From contig NZ_RKIC01000009.1 of NCBI RefSeq assembly GCF_003755185.1, positions 806,001 through 870,000 of the forward strand: a stretch of 64,000 bases of DNA, given 5' to 3'. The stretch comes from Frigoribacterium sp. PhB24 (GTDB lineage: Bacteria > Actinomycetota > Actinomycetes > Actinomycetales > Microbacteriaceae). The stretch's first letter is position 1. Every line of letters starts with the position of its first letter. The translations under genes were made by a program, and so were the position numbers. Under the pieces are notes generated by a model. That model ran no database searches. It saw nothing but the letters and a program-made list of their open reading frames with translations, and was not told the origin of the DNA. Shown here one piece after another: positions 61,844 to 64,000 of this stretch.

Positions 61844-63433
61844 CTACAGCGTGACGTCGATCTCGCGCAGCACCTGGGCGTCGATGGCGACGCGCACCTT
61901 CTCGACGAGTTCGTCGGGTGCGGGGCTGTCGATGGTCAACACGCTGAGGGCCTGGCCACCCGCGCTCCGACGGGCGATCTGCATGCCCGCGATGTTGATG
62001 CCGGCGTCGCCGAACTCGCGCCCGTAGACGGCGACGATGCCGGGGCGGTCGGTGTAGACCATGACGAGGTGGTGGGCCGCGATGGGGACCTCGACGTCGT
62101 AGCCGTTGATCTCGACGATCTTCTCGACCTGCTTCGTGCCGGTGAGCGTGCCCGAGACCGAGATCCGCGAACCGTCGCTCAACGAACCGCGCAGGGTGAT
62201 GACGTTGCGGTACTCGTCGCTGGTCGGGTCGGTGAGCAGCCGCACGGTGATGCCGCGCTGTTCGGCGAGGAGCGGTGCGTTCACGTAGCTGACCGACTCG
62301 CTGACGATGTTCGTGAAGATGCCCTTGAGAGCCGCCAGCTTGAGCACGCTGACGTCGTACTCGACCAGGTCGCCCCGGACCTCGACGTCGACGCTCGTCA
62401 ACGGGCTGTCGGCCAGACCCGAGAACACCTGACCGATCTTCTCGACCAGGGGGATCCCGGGACGCACGTAGGGGTCGATGACTCCGCCGGCCACGTTGAC
62501 CGCGTCGGGCACCAGTTCGCCCCCGAGCGCGAGTCTCACCGAGCGGGCGACCGAGACGCCCGCCTTCTCTTGGGCCTCGTCCGTCGAGGCACCGAGGTGG
62601 GGGGTCACCACGACGTTCTCGAGACCGAGCAGCTTCTGGTCGACCGGGGGCTCCTTGACGAACACGTCGAGGCCGGCGCCGGCGATCTCGCCCGTGGTCA
62701 GGGCCTCGTACAGCCCGTCTTCGTCGATGAGACCGCCGCGGGCGACGTTCACGACGAACGCGGACTTCTTCATGGCCTTCATCTGCTCGAGGCCGATCAT
62801 GCCGGTGGTCTCGGGGGTCTTGGGCATGTGGATCGTGACGAAGTCGCTCGTGGCGAGCAGGTCGTCGAGCGACAGCAGCGTGACACCGAGCTGCTGGGCG
62901 CGGGCCGGCGTGACGTAGGGATCGTAGGCGACGACGTTCACGCCGAAGGCCTGCAGGCGGGCCGTGATCAGGGCACCGATGCGGCCGAGGCCGACGATGC
63001 CGACCGTCTTCTCGTAGAGCTCGACGCCGGTGTACTTCGAGCGCTTCCACTGCCCCTGCGCCAGGGCGGAATGCGCCGCCGGGATGTGACGCGCGAGGCT
63101 GAGGATGTGCCCGACCGTCAGCTCGGCGGCCGAGATGATGTTGGACGTGGGCGCGTTGACGACCATGACCCCGGCCGTGGTGGCCGCCTTGATGTCGACG
63201 TTGTCGAGCCCGACGCCCGCGCGAGCGACGACCTTGAGCGAGGGGGCGGCGGCGATGGCCTCGGCGTCGACCTGCGTCGCCGACCGCACGAGGATCGCGT
63301 CGGCGTCGGCCAGGGCGGTGAGCAACGCGGGCCGGTCGGTGCCGTCGACCGATCGCACGTCGAAGTCGGGCCCGAGGGCGTCGACGGTTGCGGGTGACAG
63401 TTCTTCAGCGATCAACACGACGGGCTTGGCCAC
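61844..63433 (-). CDS. serA: D-3-phosphoglycerate dehydrogenase
   Basis: First step of serine synthesis. 529 residues, the long actinobacterial form: catalytic and NAD domain (VGIVGLGRIGALIT, catalytic Arg in NVARGGLIDE, Glu, His in TPHLGAST), an intervening allosteric substrate-binding domain (about 320-455) and a C-terminal ACT domain (LVMVYTDRPGIVAVYGREFG) that binds serine. The GTG at 63431-63433 (VAKPVVLIAEELS) matches family starts and has AAGGA 10 nt upstream; the frame runs on to 63538. In related genomes ilvC lies upstream, past the small gene at 63594. Confidence 0.95.
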   Translation of the reverse strand: MAKPVVLIAEELSPATVDALGPDFDVRSVDGTDRPALLTALADADAILVRSATQVDAEAIAAAPSLKVVARAGVGLDNVDIKAATTAGVMVVNAPTSNIISAAELTVGHILSLARHIPAAHSALAQGQWKRSKYTGVELYEKTVGIVGLGRIGALITARLQAFGVNVVAYDPYVTPARAQQLGVTLLSLDDLLATSDFVTIHMPKTPETTGMIGLEQMKAMKKSAFVVNVARGGLIDEDGLYEALTTGEIAGAGLDVFVKEPPVDQKLLGLENVVVTPHLGASTDEAQEKAGVSVARSVRLALGGELVPDAVNVAGGVIDPYVRPGIPLVEKIGQVFSGLADSPLTSVDVEVRGDLVEYDVSVLKLAALKGIFTNIVSESVSYVNAPLLAEQRGITVRLLTDPTSDEYRNVITLRGSLSDGSRISVSGTLTGTKQVEKIVEINGYDVEVPIAAHHLVMVYTDRPGIVAVYGREFGDAGINIAGMQIARRSAGGQALSVLTIDSPAPDELVEKVRVAIDAQVLREIDVTL

Positions 63434-63593
63434 GGGGCGGACGTCCTTCTCTGGGAGGTGTTCGGGGAGGGGCCGCGACGCGCCGTGGGCGCGGCTGCTG
63501 ACGACTCTATCGACTCGTGCGGATTGTTTCGTCCCCATGACGCAGGCTCGGGCGGGCCGCCCCGACGACCCGACCCGCGCCTCCTGGGCCCGC

Positions 63594-63989
63594 TCAGACG
63601 GTCGTGACGTACGCGGTGAGGGTCAACGACACCGCTGCCACCAGCCCCAGGGCGGCGAGCAGCGCCAGCGTGAACCGCCACAGCTCGCGACGGCGACCGA
63701 TCACGACCGCGACGACGAAGGCCACGGGCGGCACGACGACCCCGACGATCAGCGGCACCCACGGCGGCGACACCACGAGACCGTCGAGGCCGTTCTCACG
63801 GTAGAAGTCGTTGTTCTGGGTGAACACCTGCGGCACCAGCACGAGGTTCGAGATCGCCTCGAACAGGTCGAAGGCGAAGAAGACGGCGAAGACGATCGCG
63901 ACCGCGAGGTAGAAGAAGAAGGAGGCGCGGCCGGTTTCGCTCGCGTCGCCGGCCGTCACCGAGACGGCGTCGGGCTCGTGGCCGCTCAT
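63594..63989 (-). CDS. Small membrane protein of unknown function
   Basis: 131 residues; not recognised. Hydrophilic N-terminus of about 20, then three hydrophobic segments at about 24-48, 77-95 and 105-127, with a polar extracellular-looking loop containing TQNNDFYRENGLDG. The start has AGGCTCC upstream, and the ATG at 63989 is close to the window edge, so a longer form cannot be excluded. A dispersed motif copy occurs in its N-terminal codons (63920) and another just past its stop (63577). Confidence 0.7.
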   Translation of the reverse strand: MSGHEPDAVSVTAGDASETGRASFFFYLAVAIVFAVFFAFDLFEAISNLVLVPQVFTQNNDFYRENGLDGLVVSPPWVPLIVGVVVPPVAFVVAVVIGRRRELWRFTLALLAALGLVAAVSLTLTAYVTTV

Positions 63990-64000
63990 GCGGAGCCTCC

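Overview
The window is high-GC DNA from an actinobacterium. GTG and TTG starts are frequent, genes are tightly packed and many overlap by 4 bp (ATGA/GTGA). The gene order cdsA-frr-pyrH-tsf-rpsB, M23 peptidase, xerC-dprA-comM-yraN-DUF2469-rnhB-lepB-rplS, then trmD-rimM-khpA-rpsP-ffh-ftsY-smc-mutM-rnc-rpmF, closely follows the conserved chromosomal block that runs from about Rv2881c to Rv2926c in Mycobacterium tuberculosis. Overall look (composition, length of the proteins, TerC, transglutaminase-DUF58-MoxR cluster, DUF3515 next to thiL and ddl) suggests Microbacteriaceae, but genus cannot be fixed from this alone.

Layout. 0-5.1 kb (all minus): a DivIVA-repeat protein, cdsA, frr, pyrH, tsf and rpsB. 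5.4-8.6 kb (minus): a BCCT osmolyte transporter and an MFS sugar transporter. 8.75-9.3 kb (plus): a secreted M23 endopeptidase-like protein. 9.4-15.8 kb (minus): xerC, dprA, comM, yraN, DUF2469, rnhB, lepB, rplS. 16-17.4 kb: a divergent pair, a small membrane protein and a type I methionine aminopeptidase. 17.4-19.4 kb (minus): trmD-rimM-khpA-rpsP. 19.7-25.2 kb: a GCS2-type ligase, ffh, lipB-lipA, ftsY. 25.4-27.1 kb: TerC, preceded by a structured leader, and a histidine phosphatase. 27.4-33.9 kb (minus): smc, mutM, rnc, rpmF, yceD. 33.9-41.4 kb (minus): transglutaminase-DUF58-MoxR operon, coaD, recG. 41.4-52.1 kb: an acyl-CoA dehydrogenase, rsmD, thiL, DUF3515 lipoprotein, ddl-gpsA-plsC-murA-leuD-leuC. 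52.3-60.8 kb is the accessory part: a tandem pair of paralogous secreted beta-propeller-like proteins, an AlkB-type demethylase with a perfect SOS box, and a LacI regulator with a three-gene CUT1 sugar importer lacking its own ATPase. 60.9-64 kb: tRNA-Glu(CTC), an MBL-fold hydrolase, serA and a small membrane protein.

The most unusual sequence-level signal is a short motif, AGGAGGCGCGG, which I find about 26 times as the exact 9-mer AGGAGGCGC on either strand. It lies in many genes and is enriched between genes, where pairs of copies build the terminator palindromes between convergent genes (24302-24349 and 27155-27195). Its abundance, lack of strand bias and use in terminators resemble DNA uptake sequences of other phyla; that is only a hypothesis here. 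Other points of note are a textbook LexA box in front of alkB, several divergent gene pairs separated by only 24-38 bp whose -10 elements sit 6-8 nt before the start codon (leaderless transcripts), a hairpin that swallows the lepB ribosome binding region, and an rpsB leader hairpin.
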